Shown piece by piece: positions 7,841 through 15,105 of a DNA stretch of 36,124 bases (position 1 is the stretch's first letter; each line of letters starts with the position of its first letter). The notes beneath the pieces were generated by a model. That model was not told the origin of the DNA and did no database searches. It was given only the letters and a program-made list of their open reading frames with translations. The position numbers and the translations under genes were made by a program. This stretch comes from PALSA-555 sp035468285 (lineage in GTDB: Bacteria; Actinomycetota; Acidimicrobiia; IMCC26256; PALSA-555). The stretch lies in contig DATISY010000085.1 in assembly GCA_035468285.1 (NCBI GenBank), positions 1 through 36,124 of the forward strand. Reading direction: 5' to 3'.

Positions 7841-8698
7841 ATGACTGCCCCTGCGGTCGCGGCCGCCAAACGCGGCGACACGCCCCTGGTGATGGTCACC
7901 GCGTACGACGCGCCCTCAGCCCGGATCGTCGACTCGGCTGGGGTCGACGTGATCCTCGTCGGCGACTCGGTCGCCATGACCGTCCTCGGGTACGAGGACA
8001 CGCTCCAGGTCACGACCGCCGACATCGCCCACCACGTCGGCGCCGTCGCCCGCACCCGGCCCCGCGCGCTCGTCGTCGCCGACTTGCCGTGGATGAGCTA
8101 CCACGTCTCCACGGAGGACACCGTCCGCAACGCCGCGACGCTCATCCGGGCCGGCGCCGGCGCGGTCAAGCTCGAAGGCGGGCGTAAGCGCCTCGACGCG
8201 GTGCACGCCATCCTCGACGCGGAGATCCCGGTCATGGGCCACCTGGGTCTCACCCCCCAGTCGTTCCACGCGATCGGCGGATATCGGGTCCAGGGCCGAG
8301 ATCTCGAAGCCGCCCGCGCCATCGTCGACGACGCCGTCGCGCTGGCCGACGCGGGCTGTTTTGCCATCGTGCTCGAGTGCGTCCCCGACGCCGTCGCTCG
8401 GCTCGTCACCGACAGCGTGGCCGTCCCGACGATCGGAATCGGCGCGGGACGCCACTGCGACGGCCAAGTCCTCGTCTTCCACGACCTCGTGGGCCTCGAG
8501 ACCCGCATCGCCCCCAAGTTCGTCCGGCGTTACGCCGACCTGACGGGCGACGGCACCGCCGCGGTGGCCCGCTTCGCCGACGATGTGCGCGCCGGGCGGT
8601 TCCCGTCCAGCGACGAGACGTACCACGCCGCCGACGGGGTGGCCGATGCGCTGGAGCTCTACGGCCGGACCAGCACCCGCGAGCACGCCTCCGCGTGA
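7841..8698 (+). CDS. panB: 3-methyl-2-oxobutanoate hydroxymethyltransferase (ketopantoate hydroxymethyltransferase)
   Basis: A 285-residue cytosolic enzyme that transfers a hydroxymethyl group from methylenetetrahydrofolate to 2-oxoisovalerate, the first committed step to pantothenate and CoA. The TIM-barrel phosphoenolpyruvate-mutase-type fold shows VTAYDAPSARI, VDVILVGDSVAMTVLGYEDTL (metal-binding GDS), ADLPWMSY, AGAGAVKLEGG and VPTIGIGAGRHCDGQVLV. The start is uncertain: ATG 7841 has no ribosome site close by, while GGAGG at 7799-7803 is placed correctly for a CTG at 7811, which would add ten residues. The DUF192 gene overlaps its stop (GTGA). Confidence 0.95.
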   Translation: MTAPAVAAAKRGDTPLVMVTAYDAPSARIVDSAGVDVILVGDSVAMTVLGYEDTLQVTTADIAHHVGAVARTRPRALVVADLPWMSYHVSTEDTVRNAATLIRAGAGAVKLEGGRKRLDAVHAILDAEIPVMGHLGLTPQSFHAIGGYRVQGRDLEAARAIVDDAVALADAGCFAIVLECVPDAVARLVTDSVAVPTIGIGAGRHCDGQVLVFHDLVGLETRIAPKFVRRYADLTGDGTAAVARFADDVRAGRFPSSDETYHAADGVADALELYGRTSTREHASA

Positions 8699-9186
8699 GA
8701 CGCGTCGCCGGGGCGGTCGTCGCCGCGGTTCTCCTCCTCACCCTCGGTGTCGGATCGGCCGTCGGTGCCGCCGTGGCGGGCCGCTCCGTGGGCGCCGCGG
8801 TCAAAGCCGCGTCCCGGGCCCAGTCGCCCTTCCGTGGCCTCACCGCCACGACCGTCCACGTCGGCGGCTCCGCCCGGCAGGTCGTCATCGCCAAGACCGA
8901 GGCGCAGCGCCAACGCGGGCTCCGCCAGCGCTCGAACCTCGGCCACTACGACGGCATGCTCTTCGTCTTCTCCGCCACGACCAACGTCGGCTTCACGATG
9001 TCCACGGTCCCGGTCCCGCTCGACATCGGCTTCTACCGCTCCGACGGCCGCCTCGTCGACACCCTCCGAATGTTGCCGTGCACGGGCACCGATGCCACCT
9101 GCCCCGCGTACCGGGCGCGCGCGTCGTTCCGGTACACCCTGGAGACCCCCGGCGGCGCCCTCCCCCCCGGGAACCTGACCGGCTGA
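8695..9186 (+). CDS. Exported DUF192 protein
   Basis: A 163-residue protein. The N-terminus MRRVAGAVVAAVLLLTLGVG is a signal peptide or membrane anchor. The DUF192 domain follows: EAQRQRGLRQRSNLGHYDGMLFVF, FTMSTVPVPLDIGFY, then MLPC...CPAY with two cysteines that may form a disulfide outside the cell. The GTG start overlaps the panB stop by four bases, so it is translationally coupled to panB. The family is widespread and secreted, with no settled function, and nothing here links it to pantothenate beyond position. Confidence 0.88.
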   Translation: MRRVAGAVVAAVLLLTLGVGSAVGAAVAGRSVGAAVKAASRAQSPFRGLTATTVHVGGSARQVVIAKTEAQRQRGLRQRSNLGHYDGMLFVFSATTNVGFTMSTVPVPLDIGFYRSDGRLVDTLRMLPCTGTDATCPAYRARASFRYTLETPGGALPPGNLTG

Positions 9187-9204
9187 GGCTCTGCCCACCC
9201 GGAC

Positions 9205-9210
9205 TAGAGT
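9205..9210 (+). promoter_or_regulatory. -10 hexamer TAGAGT, rpsF operon
   Basis: TAGAGT is the best -10 upstream of rpsF and implies a leader of about 125 bases. A long leader fits known S6/S18 feedback control of such operons, but I could not identify a leader RNA motif by eye. Confidence 0.4.
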
Positions 9211-9341
9211 GCAGCGTTCGACAACTGAGTCCTGCTCACCCGGCTGGCGTGTCTACGGACTGGCAGCGACGGGTGAGCCCGCGGGAACGTCCGGGCGCCT
9301 CGGCTCCGGTCGTCACCCGCCGGTCCGAAGGAGGACGGCCG

Positions 9342-9668
9342 ATGCGGCCGTACGAAGTCATGGTCATCTACGACGCCGATCTCGACGACGCCGACATCCG
9401 GGCCGCCGTCGACCGGGCCACCACGCTGCTCACGTCCAAGGGTGCCGAGCTCGGACCCGTCGATCACTGGGGCAAGCGCCGCCTCGCCTACCGGCTGAAG
9501 CGCCGCTGGGAGGGCTACTACGTCGTCATCCAGGCGCGAGCCGAGCCCGCCGCCACGGACGAGCTCAGCCGCACCCTGGCCCTCGCCGACGAGGTCCTCC
9601 GCCACAAGGTGCTGCGGATCCCCGAGGCCGTCTACGGCAAGACCCTCGGCACACCCGCCGACGGATAG
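9342..9668 (+). CDS. rpsF: 30S ribosomal protein S6
   Basis: A 108-residue ribosomal protein that binds S18 on the 30S platform. MRPYEVMVIYDADLDD, WGKRRLAYRLKRRWEGYYVVIQ and DEVLRHKVLRIPE are diagnostic S6 motifs. Length is normal and there is no polyglutamate tail. ATG 9342 is preceded by a strong GGAGG at 9330-9334. It opens the classical rpsF-ssb-rpsR-rplI operon. Confidence 0.97.
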   Translation: MRPYEVMVIYDADLDDADIRAAVDRATTLLTSKGAELGPVDHWGKRRLAYRLKRRWEGYYVVIQARAEPAATDELSRTLALADEVLRHKVLRIPEAVYGKTLGTPADG

Positions 9669-9733
9669 GCATCCACCACCCTGGCGCCGCGGTCGAAACC
9701 GGACGCCGAACTGCACGAGAAAGTCGAAGTGAG

Positions 9734-10234
9734 ATGGCCGATAGCACCGTCACCATCGTCGGGAACGTCACGCGCGACCCTGAGATGCGGTACACCCCGA
9801 GCGGCGTCGCGAAGGCATCGTTCGGTGTCGCCGTGAGTCGCCGCTGGCAGAACCGCAACAGCCACGAATGGGAAGAGCAGACCAGCTTCTTCAATGTCGT
9901 GTGCTGGCGCGAGATGGCCGAGAACGTCTGCGAGTCCATCGGCAAAGGCGCCCGCATCGTCGTCAGCGGCCGCCTCGAGCAGCGCTCCTGGGAGACCGAG
10001 AACGGCGACAAGCGCAGCGTGGTCGAGATCGTCGCTGACGACATCGGACCCAGCCTCCGGTGGGCGACCGCAGAAGTGAAGCGCAACGAGCGTCGCGGCG
10101 GGTTCGACACCCCCGGCGGCGGCGGCGGCGGCGGCGGCAGCAGCAGCAGCAGCAGCGGTGGTGGTGGTGGTGGCCGAGCGCCCGCACCGGAACGCAGCGG
10201 TGATGATCTCGGCGAGGGGGAGGAACCCTTCTAG
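9734..10234 (+). CDS. ssb: Single-stranded DNA-binding protein
   Basis: A 166-residue SSB that coats single-stranded DNA in replication and repair. The OB fold covers about residues 1-115 (TVTIVGNVTRDPEMRYTPSG, FFNVVCWREMAENV, GARIVVSGRLEQRSWE). The linker is pure low complexity, eight Gly, six Ser and six Gly, and the protein ends in the acidic partner-binding tip EGEEPF. It lies 65 bases after rpsF, and its stop abuts the rpsR ATG with no gap, so ssb and rpsR are likely coupled. ATG 9734 has only a weak ribosome site. Confidence 0.97.
   Translation: MADSTVTIVGNVTRDPEMRYTPSGVAKASFGVAVSRRWQNRNSHEWEEQTSFFNVVCWREMAENVCESIGKGARIVVSGRLEQRSWETENGDKRSVVEIVADDIGPSLRWATAEVKRNERRGGFDTPGGGGGGGGSSSSSSGGGGGGRAPAPERSGDDLGEGEEPF
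10115..10174 (+). repeat. Trinucleotide runs in the ssb linker
   Basis: Eight GGC codons, six AGC codons, five GGT codons and one GGC follow each other in frame for 60 bases. All indels of three keep the frame and only change linker length between the OB fold and the tip. Confidence 0.95.
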
Positions 10235-10702
10235 ATGGCACGACCACGACGTACCAAGCGCGACGCGCCGGAACGCAAACCCAAGAAGAAGGTCTCGATC
10301 CTCGACACCGAACGGATCGTCTGGGTCGACTACAAGGACGTGGCTTTGCTCCGTCGGTTCATGTCGGAGCGCGCCAAGATCCGGGCCCGCCGCGTCACCG
10401 GCAACGACGCGCAGCAGCAGCGGGCCGTCGCCCGAGCGATCCGTGTCGCCCGCGAGATGGCGCTCCTGCCCTACTCGGTCCGCCAGGTCACGCACCGCAA
10501 CAAGGGCAAGCGTGACCGCGGCGACGGCGGCGTGCTCGCCGCGCCCCGCAACGAGCCCATGCCGACACCGCCCGAGGGGGAGACCGGCCCCCCGCCGGCT
10601 TCCGCCGAGCCCGACACCGAGCTCGCGATCCCCGACGCCCCGGACGGCGCGACGCCCGAGCCCGTCGTTGCGAACGATCCGGCGGTGGAGGAGTCCGGAT
10701 GA
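10235..10702 (+). CDS. rpsR: 30S ribosomal protein S18, zinc-ligand-free, with acidic C-terminal tail
   Basis: A 155-residue S18, against about 75-90 in most bacteria. The core is clear: DYKDVALLRRFMSERAKIRARRVTGN (32-57) and AREMALLPYSVRQ. Cys/His ligands of zinc-type (C+) S18 are absent: the CxxC position is S21-I-L-D24, and D58 and Q61 replace the later Cys and His. It is therefore a C- form in the standard operon position. Residues about 100-155 form a Pro/Glu/Asp/Ala-rich tail without homology I recognise. The gene starts directly after the ssb stop, and its own stop overlaps the rplI start (ATGA). Confidence 0.94.
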   Translation: MARPRRTKRDAPERKPKKKVSILDTERIVWVDYKDVALLRRFMSERAKIRARRVTGNDAQQQRAVARAIRVAREMALLPYSVRQVTHRNKGKRDRGDGGVLAAPRNEPMPTPPEGETGPPPASAEPDTELAIPDAPDGATPEPVVANDPAVEESG

Positions 10703-11145
10703 AGGTGGTGCTCCGCGAAGACGTCGACCACCTCGGGCACAAAGGTGATCTGCTCGAGGTCGCCGACGGCTACGCCCGCAACTTCCTCGTCCCTCGCGGA
10801 CTGGCCATGAAGGCGACGAAAGGCGTGGTGGCACAAGCCGACGCGATGCGGCGCAGCCGCTCCGCCCGTGACGCCCGCGACCAAGCCGCCGCCGCCGATG
10901 TCGCCGCGCGATTGGGTGCCGCGCCGATCAAGCTGGGTGTCCGTGCCGGAGAAGGTGGCAAGCTGTTCGGCTCCGTCACCAGCACCGACGTGGCCGAGGC
11001 GGTCCACGCGCAAACGGGCGTCGAGGTCGACCGCCGCACGATCGACCTGCCCGAGCCGATCAAGGAACTCGGGACCGCCGACGTGTCGGTGCGTCTCCAT
11101 CCTGAGGTTCTCGCCACCCTGCACCTCGAGGTTGTCGCCGAATAG
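10699..11145 (+). CDS. rplI: 50S ribosomal protein L9
   Basis: A 148-residue L9 of normal length. The N-terminal domain MKVVLREDVDHLGHKGDLLEVADGYARNFLVPRGLA is diagnostic. A long connecting helix (about 40-75) and the C-terminal rRNA-binding domain (GKLFGSVTSTDVAEAV) follow. ATG 10699 overlaps the rpsR stop by four bases, showing translational coupling. It is the last gene of the ribosomal operon, before a 206-base gap to dnaB. Confidence 0.97.
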   Translation: MKVVLREDVDHLGHKGDLLEVADGYARNFLVPRGLAMKATKGVVAQADAMRRSRSARDARDQAAAADVAARLGAAPIKLGVRAGEGGKLFGSVTSTDVAEAVHAQTGVEVDRRTIDLPEPIKELGTADVSVRLHPEVLATLHLEVVAE

Positions 11146-11195
11146 TCCGCTTCGCGGGTGTCACACCCCGCTGAGACGATCATCGGGTGAACAAG

Positions 11196-11270
11196 TTCTC
11201 CACACGCCTGGGGATGAAAACAGCGGTCATCCACCGCGACATCACAGGGGTTTCGGGCTACCGATCCACA
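11196..11270 (+). promoter_or_regulatory. Cluster of DnaA-box-like sites before dnaB
   Basis: Three same-strand 9-mers resemble the DnaA box TTATCCACA: TTCTCCACA at 11196-11204 (8 of 9), TCATCCACC at 11227-11235 (7 of 9) and CGATCCACA at 11262-11270 (7 of 9), 31 and 35 bases apart. They sit in a less GC-rich gap between rplI and dnaB. Function as a DnaA-controlled promoter is an inference. Confidence 0.4.
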
Positions 11271-11351
11271 GGCAGCGCACGGCATGCTGGCCCTCCTGGG
11301 CCGAGGGCTGAACGCCCAGTAAACGGATAGCCAACAGGGGGAGCGGGGCAG

Positions 11352-12716
11352 GTGGTCCAAGCACTCGAGCCAGTGCGGCGTCGCGCCGGAAACGGCCGCG
11401 TCCCACCGCACAACCTCGAGGCCGAGGAATCGCTCCTCGGTGCCATGCTGCTCTCCCGAGACGCGATCACCGCCGCCGTCGAGACCGGCGTCGAAGCGTC
11501 CGACTTCTACAAGCCGGCACACACCCACCTCTTCGACGCGGTGATGTCGTTGTACGGCCAGGGCGAGCCGGTTGACCCAGTCACGGTCGCCGAAGAGCTT
11601 CGACGGGCCGACCTGCTCGATTCGCTCGGCGGGCGCGCCACGCTCCTCCAGCTGCAGGCGGCGACCCCGGCGTCCGCCAACGCGACGCATTACGCCAAGA
11701 TCGTCAACGAGCTCGCCTTGCTGCGTCGCCTCATCGGTGTGGCGGGCGACATCGCCGAGATGGGCTACGACGACTCCCAAGAAGTCGTTGAGACCCTCGA
11801 CCGGGCCGAGGCGCTCGTCTTCGAAGTCGCGGAGCGGCGCGTCTCGGAATCAATGGTCAAGGTCTCCGACGCGCTCCAGGAGACCCTCGACCAGCTTGAG
11901 GCTCTCTACGACAGCAGCGGTGACATCACCGGCGTTCCCACCGGGTACACGGGCCTCGACCATCAGCTGCTCGGGCTGCAGCCGTCGAACCTGATCGTCG
12001 TCGCGGCCCGTCCCGGGGCGGGAAAGACGAGCCTGGCGCTCGGGGCGGCGGCGAATGTCGCGATGGAGGCGCGTAAGCCCGTCCTGTTCTTCTCGATGGA
12101 GATGGGGACCCTCGAGCTCACCAAGCGGCTCCTCGCGGGCGAAGCCCGCGTCGATGCACGCCGGCTCCAGACCGGCAACATCCCCGAAGCGGACTGGACG
12201 CGGCTGAGTCATGCCGTCGGCCGGCTGGCCGAAGCGCCGCTCTTCATCGACGACAACCCGCACTGCACGGTGATGGAGATGCGGGCCAAGGCCCGACGAA
12301 CGAAAGCCCGTCACGGCGACCTGGGATTGGTGGTCGTCGACTACCTCCAGCTCATGACGCCGATGGCGCGACGAGCGGAGAACCGCCAGGTCGAGGTGGC
12401 CGAGATCTCCCGGGGGCTCAAGATCCTCGCCCGCGAGCTCGACTGCCCTGTCATGGCGCTGTCGCAGCTCAATCGGCAGCTCGAGTACCGGGCCGACAAG
12501 CGCCCCATGCTCGCTGACCTTCGGGAGTCGGGATCCCTCGAGCAGGACGCCGACGTCGTGATCTTCATCTACCGCGACGAGATCTACAACCCCGACTCCG
12601 ATCAGCGGGGCACCGCGGAGATCATCGTGGCGAAACACCGAAACGGACCGACGGGGACGACCCGACTCGCGTTCGTGGATCGACTCACGAAGTTCGCCAA
12701 CATGGCGCCCGAATAA
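11352..12716 (+). CDS. dnaB: Replicative DNA helicase
   Basis: A 454-residue hexameric helicase that unwinds DNA at the replication fork. The N-terminal domain begins PPHNLEAEESLLGAMLL (18-34). The RecA-like C-terminal domain has Walker A ARPGAGKTS (K225), FFSMEM (H1a), Walker B LGLVVVDYLQLM, and DLRESGSLEQDADVV near the end. There is no intein, unlike several mycobacterial dnaB genes. GTG 11352 follows a purine-rich AGGGGGAG. It lies after rpsF-ssb-rpsR-rplI in the same order as in mycobacteria and faces tatB convergently; no clear terminator hairpin with a T tract is visible in the 62-base gap. Confidence 0.97.
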   Translation: MVQALEPVRRRAGNGRVPPHNLEAEESLLGAMLLSRDAITAAVETGVEASDFYKPAHTHLFDAVMSLYGQGEPVDPVTVAEELRRADLLDSLGGRATLLQLQAATPASANATHYAKIVNELALLRRLIGVAGDIAEMGYDDSQEVVETLDRAEALVFEVAERRVSESMVKVSDALQETLDQLEALYDSSGDITGVPTGYTGLDHQLLGLQPSNLIVVAARPGAGKTSLALGAAANVAMEARKPVLFFSMEMGTLELTKRLLAGEARVDARRLQTGNIPEADWTRLSHAVGRLAEAPLFIDDNPHCTVMEMRAKARRTKARHGDLGLVVVDYLQLMTPMARRAENRQVEVAEISRGLKILARELDCPVMALSQLNRQLEYRADKRPMLADLRESGSLEQDADVVIFIYRDEIYNPDSDQRGTAEIIVAKHRNGPTGTTRLAFVDRLTKFANMAPE

Positions 12717-12778
12717 CGGAGCTCAACCGGGTTCAGCACGTCCCGGAGAACCGTGCCACGCAAACGGTGTGCCGAGCG

Positions 12779-12982
12779 TCAGGCGTCGGGACCGGGCTGC
12801 ACCTCTTCGTCGTCGAGCAGCGCGTGGATCTCCTCGTCGAGCCGAGCCCGCAAGGCGCGCAGCTCGCGCATCGCCTTTGCCGCGCTCCGAACCACTTTCG
12901 GAAGCTCCTTCGGGCCGAGGACGATCAACGCCACGGTCAAGACGATGAGGATGTGCGCAGGCGAGAACGCTCCCGGTGCCAT
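12779..12982 (-). CDS. tatB: TatA/TatB-family Tat translocase subunit (TatB-like)
   Basis: A 67-residue protein with one N-terminal membrane helix (AHILIVLTVALIVLGP), the hinge GPKELPKVVRSAAKAMRELRAL, an amphipathic helix and an acidic tail. The Gly-Pro hinge is more TatB-like, whereas TatA proteins usually have Phe-Gly; length is short for TatB. It would help recognise twin-arginine signals in the membrane. It lies 29 bases downstream of the tatA-like gene on the same strand, probably in one operon. tatC is not in the window. The A versus B call is tentative. Confidence 0.8.
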   Translation of the reverse strand: MAPGAFSPAHILIVLTVALIVLGPKELPKVVRSAAKAMRELRALRARLDEEIHALLDDEEVQPGPDA

Positions 12983-13011
12983 GCGTCAGTCCTAGCCCGC
13001 GGCGACGCGGC

Positions 13012-13206
13012 CTACTTGTCCTTGTCGGCCTTCGGCTCCGAATCGGGAGCCGGGTCTTCCTCGTGGAGCCCCTTCTTCAGCTCGCGGCTTGCCTGGCCAA
13101 CCGACCGGGCGAGCTTGGGGAGCTGGGAGCTGCCGAACAGCAGGGCGATCAGCCCGATGACGAGGAGCGCCTCCCAGCCGATGATCTCACCGAGAATCGG
13201 AATCAT
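13012..13206 (-). CDS. tatA: Twin-arginine translocase subunit TatA
   Basis: A 64-residue protein. The N-terminal membrane helix GWEALLVIGLIALLFG is followed by the FG hinge and SSQLPKLARSVGQASRELKKGL amphipathic helix, then a charged tail ending DKDK. This is the usual TatA layout for the pore-forming component of the Tat export path. ATG 13206 has a strong AGGAGG six bases upstream on the minus strand. It leads the two-gene tat unit. Confidence 0.9.
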   Translation of the reverse strand: MIPILGEIIGWEALLVIGLIALLFGSSQLPKLARSVGQASRELKKGLHEEDPAPDSEPKADKDK

Positions 13207-13570
13207 GTGGGTCCTCCTTGCAGAACGACCCGTCCTGCGCTGGGGTAACGAGAGCCCTGGTTGGCGTCGCCATACGGTACGTCACCACGGGCCGGTCCGG
13301 ATCATCGGCTAGCGCGGGCACCGCCCCGAATCGCCGCCCACCCAGCGCCGGGCCCCCGCGCCGCCGCCCACTCGATCGGCGGGCGATGACCGACCGAGGG
13401 GTCGACCTCGGGAATGGCCGCGCCGTGGGCCGATCAGGGAGTCGCCCCCGATCCGGCCCGGGACGGCCCAAGTCTTCCCTGAGGGTTCGCGGACGGGTCG
13501 TCCGATATCCACCATTTGAACGCCTCCTCTTCGTACCCTGACGGCAGCATTACCCAACAAGGGGGCCTAC
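13207..13570. other. 364-base gap between tatA and the small membrane gene
   Basis: Very GC-rich. Apart from the tatA ribosome site at its left end and a TACCCT -10 at 13534-13539 for the next gene, I see no repeat, RNA gene or convincing coding frame. Two open frames cross it but are Arg/Pro/Gly-rich shadows. Confidence 0.5.
13534..13539 (+). promoter_or_regulatory. -10 hexamer TACCCT before the 59-residue membrane gene
   Basis: TACCCT lies about 30 bases upstream of the ATG at 13571, which has its own AAGGGGG ribosome site at 13559-13565. Confidence 0.45.
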
Positions 13571-13750
13571 ATGCTTGCCATCAGCACCATGGGTGCGACG
13601 CCACAGGCGATCTTCTATGTCATCGCCGTCATCCTGTTCATCCTCGCCGGGATCGGCTTCAAGCCGGTGGGCGATCGAGTGCATCTCGTCGGGCTCGGCC
13701 TCGCCGCCGCGTTCTTCGTGGTGGCGTGGAACGCCCTCGCCCTGACCTGA
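13571..13750 (+). CDS. Small two-helix membrane protein, unknown
   Basis: A 59-residue protein, MLAISTMGATPQAIFYVIAV at the start and ALALT at the end. Two hydrophobic helices (about 13-28 and 38-56) are joined by a short polar loop, GFKPVGDRVH. The AAGGGGG ribosome site, an upstream -10 and good hydrophobic periodicity support a real gene despite its size. It lies between tatA and nucS, with no functional link visible. Similar short hydrophobic proteins are common in actinobacteria but I know of no assigned role. Confidence 0.75.
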   Translation: MLAISTMGATPQAIFYVIAVILFILAGIGFKPVGDRVHLVGLGLAAAFFVVAWNALALT

Positions 13751-13789
13751 CCCCCCGGCACGATCACAGCCCCGACCGGGGCGCCGGCC

Positions 13790-14449
13790 CTAGAACAACC
13801 GCAGGTCCACCGGCGCCCCGGATCGGAGCTCGTCGAGGTCGACCTCGATGCACTCGACGCCCCGGCTGGCCGCGAACACCCGCGCTTGGGGCTTGATCCG
13901 CGTCGCGGCCAGCACCGCCCGGGTCGGCGCCAACGACCCGTCGCGGTTCAGGCGCTCCTGGTAGCGCAACAGCTGCTCCACGCCGGCGATCTCGCCCACC
14001 CGCTTCACCTCGATCACCACGGCCCGACCCTGACCGTCGCGGCACAGCAGGTCGACGGGCCCGAGATCCGTGGGGTACTCGCGGCGGACGAGGCGTAAGC
14101 CGTCGCCCAGGACCTCGACGCTCCGCGCGAGCAGGACCTGCAGCTCCGCCTCGACCCCGTCCTTGGCCAGGCCGGGGTCATCACCCAGCTCGAAGCTCGA
14201 ATCGAAAGCGACCTCGTCCAGATGCACCCGGAGCTCTTCCCCATCCCGGTTGCGGGCGACGAGGAGCCCGTCGCCCTCCGTGATCGTGCACGGCGGGCTC
14301 ATCCAGTTGAGCGGCTTGTAGGCCTTCGCGTCGGCGTGGATCGCGATCGAACCGTCCGCCTTGAGGAGGACGAGCCGCAACGCCGGCGGCAACCGTGCGC
14401 CGAGCCGTCCTGCGTATTCGACCGAGCAGCGGGCAACGATGACGCGCAC
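13790..14449 (-). CDS. nucS: Endonuclease NucS (EndoMS), mismatch-specific
   Basis: A 219-residue nuclease that cuts both strands at mismatches and carries out non-MutS mismatch repair in actinobacteria. The N-terminal DNA-binding domain begins MRVIVARCSVEYAGRL. The C-terminal RecB-like nuclease has D133 in GPVDLL and the E147-V-K149 motif. The protein ends DLRLF, matching the C-terminal tail that binds the replication clamp in known NucS proteins. GTG 14449 is chosen over the longer frame because it gives the usual family N-terminus and because TACAAC lies seven bases upstream, suggesting a leaderless message. Confidence 0.95.
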   Translation of the reverse strand: MRVIVARCSVEYAGRLGARLPPALRLVLLKADGSIAIHADAKAYKPLNWMSPPCTITEGDGLLVARNRDGEELRVHLDEVAFDSSFELGDDPGLAKDGVEAELQVLLARSVEVLGDGLRLVRREYPTDLGPVDLLCRDGQGRAVVIEVKRVGEIAGVEQLLRYQERLNRDGSLAPTRAVLAATRIKPQARVFAASRGVECIEVDLDELRSGAPVDLRLF

Positions 14450-14456
14450 GATCCGG

Positions 14457-14462
14457 GTTGTA
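14457..14462 (-). promoter_or_regulatory. -10-like TACAAC, probable leaderless start of nucS
   Basis: On the minus strand TACAAC is seven bases before the nucS GTG, and no ribosome site is present. The last base departs from TANNNT, so support is moderate. Confidence 0.4.
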
Positions 14463-14487
14463 CCACGCGCGCTCGGCATCCGGAGCG

Positions 14488-14493
14488 TACGAT
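14488..14493 (+). promoter_or_regulatory. -10 hexamer TACGAT before the DUF2269-like gene
   Basis: TACGAT lies 43 bases before ATG 14536 and is divergent from nucS. A GGGGGAG ribosome site follows at 14524-14530. Confidence 0.45.
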
Positions 14494-14535
14494 GCCGCCC
14501 CGAACACGGAAGTCACCGGACAAGGGGGAGCGCTG

Positions 14536-15057
14536 ATGCTCGCGGCGTACAACAGCGACGCGTACAACATCGTCAAGGTTCTGCACATCCTGTGCGCCAT
14601 CATCGGTTTCGGTGCCGTGATGCTGAACGGCTTCTACGGCGCGCAGATCCGAGCGCGCGGCGGCGCCGAAGCGGCCGCGATCGGCCAGGCCGTCTACCGC
14701 GTGTCCCTCGTCGCCGAGTTCTTCATCTATGCCGTGTTCGTGCTCGGGATCGCGCTCGTCGGCATGGGCAACAACCTGTTCGACTTCGGTCAGACGTGGG
14801 TCTGGCTGTCCATGATCCTCTTCATCATCGGGCTCGGACTGTCGCACGGTGTGCTGCGCCCCCGGGTCCGCCGCCTCAACGCGTTGCTGGTCGAACTCGC
14901 GGCCGGTGTCGGAGCGGGCGCAGCCGGTCCGCCCCCCCAGGCGGCCGAGCTCGAGGCCATCGGCAAGCAGGTGGGCGCGACCGAGATGGCGCTCAACCTG
15001 CTGGTCGTCGTCATCCTCGTCTTCATGGTCTTCAAGCCGGGCGGCCCATCGCTGTAG
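14536..15057 (+). CDS. DUF2269-like integral membrane protein
   Basis: A 173-residue membrane protein with four predicted helices: about 13-32 (VLHILCAIIGFGAVMLNGFY), 58-77, 91-108 and 150-167. A conserved-looking His in helix 1 (KVLHIL) and a GLGLSHGVLRPRVRRL stretch after helix 3 resemble DUF2269 proteins. The loop between helices 3 and 4 carries a Gly/Ala/Pro-rich segment. Start ATG 14536 has a good ribosome site. It is followed by another small membrane gene. The function is unknown; the family name is a pattern guess. Confidence 0.7.
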   Translation: MLAAYNSDAYNIVKVLHILCAIIGFGAVMLNGFYGAQIRARGGAEAAAIGQAVYRVSLVAEFFIYAVFVLGIALVGMGNNLFDFGQTWVWLSMILFIIGLGLSHGVLRPRVRRLNALLVELAAGVGAGAAGPPPQAAELEAIGKQVGATEMALNLLVVVILVFMVFKPGGPSL

Positions 15058-15093
15058 CCGAGCGCCCGATGCCGGCTGGCCCCCGCGCGGAGG

Positions 15094-15099
15094 TACCGT
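15094..15099 (+). promoter_or_regulatory. -10 hexamer TACCGT, leaderless start at 15106
   Basis: TACCGT lies exactly six bases before GTG 15106, the same spacing as at dcd and purL. Confidence 0.55.
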
Positions 15100-15105
15100 G
15101 CGCGT

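Noticed and set aside
9187..9341. Possible S6:S18 leader RNA before rpsF
   Set aside because: The leader is long enough and GC-rich hairpins can be drawn, but I could not identify the conserved binding motif. A covariance-model search would decide.
11296..11319. Hairpin CTGGGC/GCCCAG between rplI and dnaB as a terminator
   Set aside because: The stem is only six pairs with a 12-base loop and no T tract. It may be chance in GC-rich DNA.
11146..11351. Origin of replication in the rplI-dnaB gap
   Set aside because: Only three imperfect DnaA-like boxes, no AT-rich unwinding region and no dnaA or dnaN nearby.
13187..13541. Open frames on both strands in the gap upstream of tatA
   Set aside because: Compositions are Arg/Pro/Gly-rich without motifs or start signals, and they overlap the tatA ribosome site.
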